A stretch of 64,000 nt of DNA, taken from positions 1 through 64,000 of the forward strand of contig NZ_BBJH01000004.1 of NCBI RefSeq assembly GCF_000739775.1, in the 5' to 3' direction. A program made the position numbers and the translations under genes. The DNA comes from Paraburkholderia heleia NBRC 101817. GTDB taxonomy: Bacteria; Pseudomonadota; Gammaproteobacteria; Burkholderiales; Burkholderiaceae. The notes under the pieces are model-generated. The model was not told the origin of the DNA. It did no database searches and saw only the letters and a list, made by a program, of their open reading frames with translations. Positions 9,333 through 17,374 of this stretch are shown here, piece after piece (position 1 is the first letter of the stretch; each line of letters opens with the position of its first letter).

Positions 9333-9995
9333 TTATGGAGAACTGCAATACGCGCGGGCAGTCAGGTAAGAATCGACGGCAGAGATGAAATGCCGAAGGA
9401 TTCTTCCTATAGACTTGGATGCAAGTTCTAAATCTAAGGTTTTAATTCCTTGCCCTCCATCGGACATCGATTGCTCTCCGTGTGCAATCTTGTTTCGCTT
9501 GTTTTTTACCCAGAGCATTTTTTCTGCATCGGACTTCAAAAAATGAATCTTCGGGATTCCATACGAAATTCCGATGAGATTCACCTTTCTTGCATCGACA
9601 TTTCCTGAAAATAACGACTGTCGACGAAGATATTCGGAAAGCTCAGGAAAATTCGCGAACATTGATCGTAATTTCGACTCCTCTTCCGCGATTTTTTGAT
9701 GGTCTTGCATAAAAGTGCCACCATTCTTTCCAAACGAGTAGCGTAGAAACTTGGTTTTTAGGGCAGGTGCAAGATCATCATAGCGAAGAGGTGATGCCGC
9801 GCAATGAATTTTTTCCGCGATAGCGTACATTGTGGCCTCGACATTGTTGTAAAGTGCGATAAATAAGCTCGCTTTCAATACAACAATAATATCGACTTTG
9901 CCTCGCGCCTCTCCTACATCCACGATGTGGTTGAGGAGGCGTTCGATTGAGTATTCTCTGTCGCGAAGGTCGGCAAGTACACCTTGCATGATCAA
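9333..9995 (-). CDS. HEPN-domain protein, MAE_28990/MAE_18760-like (putative RNase toxin)
   Basis: A 220-residue, mostly helical protein. The C-terminal region contains RNKIAHGEQS with the R-x4-H signature (R167 and H172) that forms the RNase active site in many HEPN proteins. The N-terminal helix region KASLFIALYNNVEATMYAI is the other part of the fold and fits the MAE_28990/MAE_18760-like HEPN family, which is known to travel with DUF262 genes. The TTG at 9995 overlaps the stop codon of the DUF262 gene by 4 bases; an ATG two codons later is the alternative start. The AT-rich base use differs sharply from the host. Enzyme activity is inferred from the motif only. Confidence 0.72.
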   Translation of the reverse strand: MIMQGVLADLRDREYSIERLLNHIVDVGEARGKVDIIVVLKASLFIALYNNVEATMYAIAEKIHCAASPLRYDDLAPALKTKFLRYSFGKNGGTFMQDHQKIAEEESKLRSMFANFPELSEYLRRQSLFSGNVDARKVNLIGISYGIPKIHFLKSDAEKMLWVKNKRNKIAHGEQSMSDGGQGIKTLDLELASKSIGRILRHFISAVDSYLTARAYCSSP

Positions 9996-11053
9996 GTCCG
10001 CATCGAAAGAACATGATCTTTGACGAAGTGTATTCTCTTTAGCAAGTTTTCGGTCGAGTGGGTTTTGTATTCGCCTAGCACTGATTTTCCAAAATCTTTG
10101 TCACGAAGCCAATATCGAACATCAATTTTTTCATTAAGCACGATATTAGGGGCCTCAAGCAACGCAAAATGGGAGCCCACAGCGATGGCTTCGAAGAAGA
10201 TGCGCGAAACGTCTTTATCCGGTCCTTTCAGGAATCCAAATTCAAAATTATTTACAACGAATCCAACCACCCTATTAAAATCGTTGAGCTTTTGCTTTTT
10301 CTCCGCAACATCAAATTCGTGCTGCTTTTTTTGCATATAATGATCGAGGGCATCTTTGACGCTCCGCGAAAACTCTGTGTATTTTGGATAAAGATCAACT
10401 AGAGCAAAAAATCGAAGTGCTAATTCTTCATATTCTTGTCTCTTTTGAACATTCTTAGAGAGTTGAATTGAATCTCTAAATTGAAGATTGCTCGCGCATT
10501 CGTTGTAGAGAAAATCCGTAAATCCTCCTCTATAGACGCCTTTGCGGGTCTCCATATTGCGAAGAATGTCACTCCCTTTATTTATTCTTTCAAATAAATC
10601 GTTCTTTACTTCGTCTGTCGCGCTTTCGGAGAGAACAATAACGGTAAATGTGGTGTTGTTAAATTTTCTCTTTCTCGAAATATCGAAATCGTCAAAGGTT
10701 ATGCCATTCAACTTGGTAACCTTTTCCAGGCCGCTTAAAGTCAACTGGTTGTTCAAGAATGCACTTAATGTACGCACACGTTGAGATCCGTCAACTATCT
10801 CAAGACGGCCGTCGGAATTTTCGGCAACAAAAATAGGCGGAATGGGAAGCCCCAGTACTATTGACTCAATAAGTCGCGATTGACGATAGTCGTCCCATAC
10901 GAAATCTCTTTGATATTCCGGCACAAATATCTCGTTCTGCTTTTCGTCAATTCTATCAAGATATTTTTTAACCAGGATTTCTATGGTGTAATCTTTGCTG
11001 TCGTATGCTACAGTCTTTTTTAGTTCGATAATTTGTGTTTCCAAGTCGCTCAT
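9992..11053 (-). CDS. DUF262 (ParB/GmrS-like) protein
   Basis: A 353-residue protein with the DUF262 N-terminal domain. PEYQRDFVWDDYRQSRLIES (about residues 45-64) and GRLEIVDGSQRVRTL, with DGSQR at 88-92, are the family's conserved strands. DUF262 is a ParB-like nucleotide-binding or nuclease fold also found in the GmrS half of GmrSD-type restriction enzymes and in other conflict systems. The C-terminal 200 residues are helical and I do not recognise them. It is coupled to the HEPN gene behind it. I chose the ATG at 11053; the frame is open 105 bases further upstream. The family assignment is firm, but the role as sensor, effector or antitoxin is not known. Confidence 0.8.
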   Translation of the reverse strand: MSDLETQIIELKKTVAYDSKDYTIEILVKKYLDRIDEKQNEIFVPEYQRDFVWDDYRQSRLIESIVLGLPIPPIFVAENSDGRLEIVDGSQRVRTLSAFLNNQLTLSGLEKVTKLNGITFDDFDISRKRKFNNTTFTVIVLSESATDEVKNDLFERINKGSDILRNMETRKGVYRGGFTDFLYNECASNLQFRDSIQLSKNVQKRQEYEELALRFFALVDLYPKYTEFSRSVKDALDHYMQKKQHEFDVAEKKQKLNDFNRVVGFVVNNFEFGFLKGPDKDVSRIFFEAIAVGSHFALLEAPNIVLNEKIDVRYWLRDKDFGKSVLGEYKTHSTENLLKRIHFVKDHVLSMRT

Positions 11054-11455
11054 TATTTTACGCCCCGTTCGTTGAAATTTATACGACGTATTGAATGATA
11101 TAACGAAACGCGCGACTTTGGTGCGTTCGTTGAAAATCTTTGCGATTACCGCATGCAATCACGATGGCTCGCCGACCATTTCGATGTTGCCAGCGCCGAT
11201 GAACGACGGCATTTGCAAAACGGACGGTCATACTGGAACGGTGAATGTCCCTTTAGGGGCGGCTACTGCCGGTCGCGTCCGGCAAAATTCGGCCGTAGAC
11301 GGACGGTTGGCGTGACGCCACGTGTGCAATTTGAATGTCCGCTACCGCGTGAAAATCAGATATTTGCATGAATTAGCGCCACTCCGAGTACATGAGGCCA
11401 GTAACGACCCGTAGCTCAAAAAATTGTAGCAACAATGTGTTCCGTTCGTCATCGC
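11054..11455. other. Gap between the two HEPN gene pairs
   Basis: No gene is supported on either strand. The part next to 11053 is AT-rich and should hold the DUF262 promoter; a TATAAA hexamer is visible on the minus strand about 25 bases before the start, with only a weak -35. The middle part is GC-rich again and contains TGAATGTCC at 11242 and GAATGTCCGCT at 11333; the latter also occurs at 9032. Confidence 0.5.
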
Positions 11456-12019
11456 TTACGGCGCTACACGACGGAACCAATCCCGCATTACTTGGCGGAC
11501 TCGCGATATCTCTTCGTCCGGTATAGATGACATGTGACAAATCGCATTTCGAAGATGACCGATCATTCTAGCCTCTTGAATAAGAGCTTTGTCACGTATT
11601 AGATCTTCAAAATGACTTTTCCAACAATGGTCAATTACTCGAAGGATTTGCGGATACGTCATGAGTGCGGATTTATCCCGAGATCCGAGAGCCATCCAAC
11701 TCTTCGATTCCTCGTTTTCCTCTAACTTGCCGATCTCATCTCGAACATCTTGAGGTAATTTCGGCCACCACTCGTCCGCGGCGTCATTCGAAAGAACCTC
11801 AATAGTAAATTCTCTAAGATAGTTCTCGAAGGCATAAAATAATTTATATGCTTCCGCTGCTTCGATTGCCGCGCGGACAGTTTCCGGCATAGTAGCCGCC
11901 AAATCGTGCGACGCAGAAACTCGAAGGGGTTCAGGCGGAACCAAGCCTGGTAGATTTCTCATCTCGCGAGACGCCGTTTGACCAAGCATAAGAAAGAGTG
12001 CAAGTCGTTGATCGTTCAT
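11456..12019 (-). CDS. Swt1-like HEPN-domain protein (putative RNase)
   Basis: A 187-residue helical protein. FYAFENYLREFTIEVLSND followed by EWWPKLPQDVRDEI resembles the Swt1-like HEPN family. Near the C-terminus HLRNAICHMSS gives the R-x4-H motif (R157, H162) of catalytically competent HEPN RNases. The spacing and flanking residues (R-N-x-I-x-H) match those of the other HEPN protein of this island, RNKIAH. Its ATG overlaps the stop codon of the preceding DUF5343-like gene as ATGA, so the two are translationally coupled. RNA cleavage is inferred, not shown. Confidence 0.7.
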   Translation of the reverse strand: MNDQRLALFLMLGQTASREMRNLPGLVPPEPLRVSASHDLAATMPETVRAAIEAAEAYKLFYAFENYLREFTIEVLSNDAADEWWPKLPQDVRDEIGKLEENEESKSWMALGSRDKSALMTYPQILRVIDHCWKSHFEDLIRDKALIQEARMIGHLRNAICHMSSIPDEEISRVRQVMRDWFRRVAP

Positions 12020-12636
12020 GATTCGAAGGACCTACGAAGAGCGTTAAAAATGTTTAAATAGGTTTCTTCCGTGGCATTGGCGGGCAAGTGAATTTGAATA
12101 TTGTAATGAAACTCCGGCTTTAGCCGAATTCCTGAGGTGCGCTCGACATTAACCGTAGACTCATCACCTTCCTTTGCAGGGGTTTGATTTGACTCATGTT
12201 TGATAGGGTCTTCCTCGCTAAAATCAGAAATCTTGACAAGCGAAGTATATGTGCCTTGAATCTTCGTTGTCATACCAGTATCAGAACCTGCTACTTGAGA
12301 TATTAACCCTTTCAATTCTGAATTTGATAAATCGTGAGCCTTCTCGTTTGCGGCATATAACGGCTCATACGCTCTGCGGACAGCAGCCGCGATAGCCTTA
12401 GGTGCACGATTTGAATTCTTTAACTGATCATAGCTTGAGGTTGGACGTCCGGCACTATCCAAAAATCCTAATGTCTTAAGTAAGGCAATAAGTTGGCGAT
12501 CGGTAGCACTTTTAAGGCCGATTGTGTCTGCCAAATATCGGGTTGTGAAAGACTCGGGTTTCTTTGCTGACGCAATCCGTTGAAATAGCTCGGCGACGTT
12601 TTTATAACTTGCAAGATAAGGAAGTTCCGCTGCCAT
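12016..12636 (-). CDS. DUF5343-like protein, partner of the Swt1-like HEPN
   Basis: A 206-residue protein. The N-terminal part (ELPYLASYKNVAELFQRIAS, then YLADTIGLKSATDRQLIALLKTLGFLD) looks like a winged-helix unit and matches my recollection of DUF5343. Residues 130-175 are polar and probably disordered, and the C-terminus ends HYNIQIHLPANATEETYLNIFNALRRSF, a conserved-looking block that may be the partner-binding end. It is first in a two-gene operon with the HEPN gene. By analogy with other HEPN pairs it may be an antitoxin or a sensor; the sequence does not decide this. Confidence 0.65.
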   Translation of the reverse strand: MAAELPYLASYKNVAELFQRIASAKKPESFTTRYLADTIGLKSATDRQLIALLKTLGFLDSAGRPTSSYDQLKNSNRAPKAIAAAVRRAYEPLYAANEKAHDLSNSELKGLISQVAGSDTGMTTKIQGTYTSLVKISDFSEEDPIKHESNQTPAKEGDESTVNVERTSGIRLKPEFHYNIQIHLPANATEETYLNIFNALRRSFES

Positions 12637-12716
12637 TGTGCCCCCGACGATTTGGATTTTTGAGAAGGTGTGCCGCCATATGTTCGACGCCGCGACGCCT
12701 TAATGTGTCGGAGAAA

Positions 12717-12745
12717 AGTATAGCCTCGTTGAGCGACGGCTCCAA
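12717..12745 (-). promoter_or_regulatory. Sigma-70 promoter of the DUF5343-HEPN operon
   Basis: On the minus strand TTGGAG (12740-12745) is followed after 17 bases by TATACT (12717-12722). Transcription would start about 75 bases before the start codon at 12636. Confidence 0.6.
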
Positions 12746-13062
12746 CAATCAGATCGACGGAGCAGGCGGCGGCTACACATCAGAAACGGTCATTGCGACG
12801 GCGTGAGCTTGACCGGCAGGTAAGGGTCGACACACGCCACACGTGACCTGCAAACGGTCAAGGGACCCAATCTCGCAACGCAACATGCCCCGCGAACGTC
12901 AACCGCCGAATCCGAATACCTGCCTTTCCACCCTTTTCTCAATGGTGGATGGTTTGGTGGGTAGAGCGCACCGCCGTTCGTTTTCCGTGCGCCGACGCAG
13001 TCGGCGGGATTCAACCTAGTCGGTTTATCGCTCACGTCCTCCTCTAATATATGTTTTTTGCA

Positions 13063-13264
13063 CGTTCTCGCCGTTCCACGCGTTCTAGCCTTATGCATCA
13101 AGGGTTTGCGGCGGAACATTCCCGATGATGCAGGCGTTCGGGACGTTTCATGAGGGCCGCACGCAATGGATTCTGGAACGTCTGTAACACCCACACGTTC
13201 CGCTGACGTTCCGGCTGAAAGCCTTGCCAGATACGGGTGGAGCACATGGAACGCGTGGAACGTC
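13063..13264. repeat. Cluster of CGTTC / GAACG motifs
   Basis: Within about 200 bases there are roughly nine copies of CGTTCC, CGTTCT or their complement GGAACG, for example ACGTTCCGCTGACGTTCC at 13189 and GGAACGCGTGGAACG at 13249. They lie just behind the DUF927 gene. Spacing is irregular, so they are not classic iterons. Confidence 0.45.
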
Positions 13265-13283
13265 TCGAAAATCTCGCACTTCA

Positions 13284-15083
13284 TTAGCTCACCCCATAGA
13301 GTTGCAGTGGATCGATGTGATATAGGCGTTTTTTGCCTTCCGGCGTGTTGGTCGGCTTCGCGTCCTCCTTCTTGCTCTTCCCTGCGAGCGCGCCTGCGTC
13401 ATCAATCGCCTTCAAGGCGCGGTGGAAGTCATAGCCCTTCGTCGCCTCACGCAGACCGCCTGACGTGAACAGGTACAAACGCCGTTCGCCGTCCTTTTTC
13501 CAGTACCCGGCCCGGTCTCGCACCGCATCGGCGCTTCCCTCGATGTTGGAGAACCGGCTATCGCCGTGACGGTCGATAAAGTCGGCCACGGCGCGCAGGA
13601 TGGCCGCGTGCTCGGAGTTGCTGCCCGATGCGCCACGCTGGCCGCGCCACAGGTTGAAAGCGTGCAGCGCCGCTGCGGTCGGCGTGTCCTTCTCCCAGGG
13701 CGTGACAGCCCACGATGCCGACAGCTCCCCGGCAAGCGCGCACAGGGCGAACGTGCGGGCCGCGCGTCGCTCTTGATCCGATCCTTCAGGGAATCGCTTG
13801 ATGATCCAGTCGAGCGAATCGGACAGACGAAGCCCGCCGCGCAGCTTGGCAACAAGGTGTTTGACAAAGCGCGGCCCGGCGTGGCCGTAGTGGTTGGCGG
13901 CAAGGTTGCGCACCTCGTCGGACAGCACACCGCCCGATGCGCGTCCGTGTAGGTCATCGAAGATGCCGTACTTGCCACTAACCGGCACGTCAAGGATGCG
14001 TACAGCTTGCCCGGCCTTTGCTTCAATGCCGCCAGCCGCCATGCGCGCCCCTACCGTCAGTTCCCCAGTGGATAGCAGGAACGCCCGCCAGCGCGCCGCC
14101 TGTCGTGCCTCGCCGGAGCGGTTCGCCCGTGTCTTGCCCACACCGTTGATAAGCGCATAGGCGGACTCGTAGAGGCTGCGCGGGTCAATCTCTCCGATCT
14201 CATCAAGCGCCAGAAGGGTATCGGAGTGCATCGCGCCCGCACCCTCAAGACCGTTTGCCGTCGCGCGCCATGTGCGCTTGAACTGAGTGCCGCCCCACGC
14301 GCTGATACTCGCCGTCAGTGCTGTTGTCTTGCCGCTCGATGAATCGCCGAACAGGTGCGCGCCGCCGCCGTCAATGTTGAGCGGGTGCAGCAGCGGGCCA
14401 GCAAACGCCGCCGACATGGCGAACATCAACATGGGGTTTCCTGCCGCCAGCGCGGCCAGCGTGCCCCAGCCCTCGAACGTCCCGGCCGCGGCATAGGAGG
14501 CGGTGCGGCCCGATGCCTGAAACCAGATGTCATCCGCGCCGATCACGCCGTCAGGCAGCACAAACGCATCGTCGTGCCAACCGGTCACGCTGGCGGCGCG
14601 CATGGTCAGCTTCGGATGCTGGTTGATGATGTAATCGGTGATGCCGCCACGGTTGCGCAGATCGAACGTGACGCCCTCGCTGAGTAGCTCGGCGCGCACC
14701 TCGTTACCGTCACCCGCGAGCATTGCCATCGGCATCGCCCACCGCTTGATGCGTCCGGTGGATGGCGACAGCATCTCCAGCAAGCGCCCATAGTCGCCGT
14801 CCTCACGGTTGCGTGTGACGGCTGTCACCCACATCGGCGAACAGATCCACTTGTCGAGCAGTTCGGGCGGCTCGTCGGCTTTGCCCAGCTTCATGCCGTG
14901 GTAGTACACGCCCGGTTTGAGCGTGACGCCCTCGATCTCCTGCCAGTCGGAATAGGCACGCCAGCACGGGCGCATGTCGAGTGCGGGATAGTTGGTCTCT
15001 GCATCGGCGGGCCCGGCTGCAATCGCCGCATCGTTGCCGGGGATGCGGTGTAGGATCGTGGCGAGTTTTTGCTGACGGGTCAT
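13284..15083 (-). CDS. DUF927 ATPase, helicase-like replication protein of the element
   Basis: A 599-residue protein of the DUF927 family found in phage satellites and small integrative elements. The P-loop is GDSSSGKTT at residues 246-254, followed by a Walker B-type LLALDEIGEID. The N-terminal 240 residues contain the family core with MAMLAGDGNEVRAELLSEG and YIINQHPKLTMRAASVTGWH. The function is thought to be element DNA replication, comparable with the helicase half of P4-type primases, but no primase domain is present here. The ATG overlaps the stop of the preceding 129-residue protein by 4 bases and has GGGAG upstream. Codon use is host-like. Confidence 0.85.
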   Translation of the reverse strand: MTRQQKLATILHRIPGNDAAIAAGPADAETNYPALDMRPCWRAYSDWQEIEGVTLKPGVYYHGMKLGKADEPPELLDKWICSPMWVTAVTRNREDGDYGRLLEMLSPSTGRIKRWAMPMAMLAGDGNEVRAELLSEGVTFDLRNRGGITDYIINQHPKLTMRAASVTGWHDDAFVLPDGVIGADDIWFQASGRTASYAAAGTFEGWGTLAALAAGNPMLMFAMSAAFAGPLLHPLNIDGGGAHLFGDSSSGKTTALTASISAWGGTQFKRTWRATANGLEGAGAMHSDTLLALDEIGEIDPRSLYESAYALINGVGKTRANRSGEARQAARWRAFLLSTGELTVGARMAAGGIEAKAGQAVRILDVPVSGKYGIFDDLHGRASGGVLSDEVRNLAANHYGHAGPRFVKHLVAKLRGGLRLSDSLDWIIKRFPEGSDQERRAARTFALCALAGELSASWAVTPWEKDTPTAAALHAFNLWRGQRGASGSNSEHAAILRAVADFIDRHGDSRFSNIEGSADAVRDRAGYWKKDGERRLYLFTSGGLREATKGYDFHRALKAIDDAGALAGKSKKEDAKPTNTPEGKKRLYHIDPLQLYGVS

Positions 15084-15469
15084 TGCAGGTCTCCCGTCAG
15101 TCGCGGGCGCAGTGTTGCGGCGTAGTCTGCCAGCATTGCCTTGCGCTCGGCGTAAGCCTTGCCCGAACCGATCAGTGCGGCATCACGGACCTGTAACTTG
15201 GTCAGTACGCGCAGATCGGCTGCAGTCATGGCGTCACGATCCAGCGGCCCAGCCACACCGCTGAAGGCCCGATTCACGAGGCGGATTTCGTTCGCGTAGT
15301 GATGCGCCCGAGTTGTCTTGCCCTCGGCCTCACGGGTCAGCACCAGCATCTCGCGCAGAAGCGCGAAACTGGTTGCGGCATCACGGCGGGCTGAGTGGTA
15401 GTCCAGCGCGTTCGTCGGGGCTGCGCTCTTAGTGGAAGTGTGGCCCTTTCTATTTCGAATCGTCGCCAT
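15080..15469 (-). CDS. Small island protein of unknown function
   Basis: A 129-residue basic, alanine-rich helical protein that I do not recognise. It lies between the AlpA-type gene (3-base gap) and the DUF927 gene (4-base overlap), so it belongs to the core operon of the element and may assist replication or excision. No motif or membrane segment is visible. Confidence 0.65.
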   Translation of the reverse strand: MATIRNRKGHTSTKSAAPTNALDYHSARRDAATSFALLREMLVLTREAEGKTTRAHHYANEIRLVNRAFSGVAGPLDRDAMTAADLRVLTKLQVRDAALIGSGKAYAERKAMLADYAATLRPRLTGDLQ

Positions 15470-15472
15470 TGC

Positions 15473-15787
15473 TCAGCCCTCCGCATCGGCAGGAACGAGC
15501 GCCACAGCTTGCTTGCGGACTTGCTTCGGACCGGTGGGGGGTGTCTCGCTAGCCGGAGTATCGGCGGCTTGCGTTGCGGCTGCGTCGGCGCGGTAGTTCG
15601 CCGGATCAGCCAGAAATTCCTCGATTGAATTTTGGCGCCAGCCGACAGAACGTGGTCCAAGTTGGACAGCGGGAGGGAAGGTTTTCGCAGCGATGCGCGC
15701 ATAGATCGTGGAGCGCGAAAGGCCGGTTGCGGCCTCAACCTGCTTTCTGCGCAGGATGGTGAGTGCGGTTTGAATCTGTCCAACCAT
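15473..15787 (-). CDS. AlpA-family regulator / excisionase-like protein
   Basis: A 104-residue protein with a MerR-like winged helix. RRKQVEAATGLSRSTIYARI (residues 13-32) is the recognition helix-turn-helix, followed by FPPAVQLGPRSVGWRQNSIEEFL, the AlpA signature. In P4-like elements AlpA proteins activate the integrase or act as directionality factors. The start at 15787 has GAGGAAG upstream. First gene of the AlpA-129aa-DUF927 operon. Confidence 0.85.
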   Translation of the reverse strand: MVGQIQTALTILRRKQVEAATGLSRSTIYARIAAKTFPPAVQLGPRSVGWRQNSIEEFLADPANYRADAAATQAADTPASETPPTGPKQVRKQAVALVPADAEG

Positions 15788-16105
15788 GGGTCACTTCCTC
15801 AAAAGTGGCCGGAGTCGTTTCACCATGCGGGCGCGTGACAAGTGTTGACAACGCGCGAGCGTGCCTTTAGTATCGCGGCATAGTCGATGCTTTAGTGGTA
15901 TCGACTAGGTGTTCCGGGAAAGGGACTCCAGCTATAAAAATGCCGCCCTTGGTGTTCGAGCACTTCAGGGCGACGCTCAATAGGCCTCCAATGTGAGGCC
16001 TTTCGTGCTTGCGCTGTTCCAGCGCGAGCCGAAGTGTACCCTGGAATTTTGCACTTGCCCTAAATTGGGGGCGAACTTGCAAAGCCCGCCCATCATCTCC
16101 GCTGT
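15788..16105. other. Gap between integrase and AlpA-type gene
   Basis: No gene supported. It contains TGACAAGTGTTG at 15836-15847, shared with the region in front of the ribbon-helix-helix gene, and a hairpin GGCCTC/GAGGCC at 15983-16000. The hairpin could act as a weak terminator behind the integrase. The 99-codon frame here overlaps the integrase end and looks spurious. Confidence 0.5.
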
Positions 16106-17320
16106 CTAGCCTGCCAGTTGCAGGACTGTCGCGCCTGCCTTGAGCCTGTCCAAGTAGTCCGCCCATACCTGCATCATCGCCCGCCGATCCTTGATAAACC
16201 GCGTGCGGTTGTACGCGCCGCCCAGGTTGTCCGGCACGGCGTGCGCGAGCTGGTGCTCGATAACCTCCGGTTTTTGTTCCAACTCCTCGTGCAGGATCGT
16301 GCGCGCCATCGCGCGAAAGCCGTGGCCGGTGATCTCCGTTTTCGTGTCATAGCCGAGCCGGCGCAAGGCGGCGTTGATGGCTGCCTCGCTCATCGGCCGG
16401 TTCCGGTCGCGTGCGCCGGGGAACACGTAACGCCCGAAGCCGGTGAGCGCGTGCAGCTCTCGCAGGATCGCGACGGCCTGCGCGGAGAGTGGTACAAGGT
16501 GCGGCGTATCTGTCTTGCTCACGAGATAACGCCATTCGGCCTTGTCGAGGTCGATATGCTCCCATTCCGCCTTGCGCAGCTCGCCAGGGCGGACGAACAG
16601 CATCGGCGCCAGCTTGAGAGCGCAGAGCACGGGAAACGTGCCGCCGAAGCCGTCGAATGCGCGCAGCATTTCGCCCACCTTGGCGGGCTCAGTGATGGAT
16701 GCGAAGTGCGTCGTTTGTGCTGGTGGTATCGCGCCGAGAAGATCGCGCGCCGGGTCCGCCTTGCACAGACCTTCCTTGATGCCATAGCGGAACACGCGGC
16801 TGATTTCACCGCGCAGGCGGTGCGCCGTGAAGCGTGCGCCGCGGCTGTCCACGCGCTTGAGCACGTCAAGAATATCCGGCGCTTCGATTTCTGCAACCGG
16901 GCGCCTGCCTAGCCATGGGAATGCGTCGTTCTTGAAGCGGGCCAGCGTCTTGTCATACTGCGCGGGCTCGACATAGGGGCGACGTTCGTCCATCCACGCC
17001 AGCGCGACGGCTTCGAACGTGTTGATTGCCGCCAGGCGGGCCGCGCGCTTGTCCGCCTTCTTCGCCTCGCCGGGATCGATGCCGGCCGCTAGCTTCTCTT
17101 GCGCCTCGTCGCGCTTCTTCCGAGCCGCCGCCAGTGACACGGCAGGGTAGACGCCGAGCGCCAGCGTCTTGTCCTTCCCGTTGAACCGGTAGTTCATGCG
17201 CCAGTACTTCGCGCCGGACTGGGCGATCTGGAGATACATGCGCCCGCCGTCAGACAGGCGGTTACCGGTGCCGTCCGGGTTGAAGCGGGCATTCCTGATC
17301 TGAGTGTCGGTGAGCGGCAT
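16106..17320 (-). CDS. Tyrosine recombinase, P4-type integrase
   Basis: A 404-residue integrase. The N-terminus MPLTDTQIRNARFNPDGTGNRLSDGG is the DUF4102 arm-binding domain, a SAM-like core-binding domain follows (about 100-180), and the catalytic domain has the first arginine in FVRPGELRKAEW, HGFRAMA (H-x-x-R), HQLAHA, and the nucleophilic tyrosine in GGAYNRTRF. It directs integration into the 3' end of the adjacent tRNA-Leu gene. The start at 17320 is inside a GTGGTA-rich segment that also holds the right arm-type repeat, so recombinase binding could repress its own gene. Confidence 0.95.
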   Translation of the reverse strand: MPLTDTQIRNARFNPDGTGNRLSDGGRMYLQIAQSGAKYWRMNYRFNGKDKTLALGVYPAVSLAAARKKRDEAQEKLAAGIDPGEAKKADKRAARLAAINTFEAVALAWMDERRPYVEPAQYDKTLARFKNDAFPWLGRRPVAEIEAPDILDVLKRVDSRGARFTAHRLRGEISRVFRYGIKEGLCKADPARDLLGAIPPAQTTHFASITEPAKVGEMLRAFDGFGGTFPVLCALKLAPMLFVRPGELRKAEWEHIDLDKAEWRYLVSKTDTPHLVPLSAQAVAILRELHALTGFGRYVFPGARDRNRPMSEAAINAALRRLGYDTKTEITGHGFRAMARTILHEELEQKPEVIEHQLAHAVPDNLGGAYNRTRFIKDRRAMMQVWADYLDRLKAGATVLQLAG

Positions 17321-17374
17321 GGTGGTATGTCCGGTGGTATCGCTGCGCGAAATGTGGTGGTAACTCGCCTGGTG

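Larger units (their letters stand above)
12637..13283. other. Gene-less stretch between cargo and DUF927 gene
   Basis: The left part carries the promoter of the DUF5343-like gene. The right part (13063-13264) is dense in CGTTC/GGAACG motifs. A 164-codon open frame runs through on the minus strand, but it begins inside the DUF927 stop region, has no ribosome site and reads like unselected sequence. Confidence 0.55.

Noticed and set aside
8437..9369. Several short plus-strand frames in the island's left part
   Set aside because: They are either opposite the ribbon-helix-helix gene or lack start signals and known motifs.
11091..11371. Plus-strand frames between the two HEPN pairs
   Set aside because: Short, no ribosome site, and composition typical of noncoding sequence.
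12790..13284. 164-codon minus-strand frame behind the DUF927 gene
   Set aside because: It has no ribosome site, no recognisable domain, and runs through the CGTTC repeat cluster; its start sits at the DUF927 stop.
15867..16166. 99-codon minus-strand frame after the integrase
   Set aside because: It overlaps the integrase C-terminus out of frame, and the composition is random.
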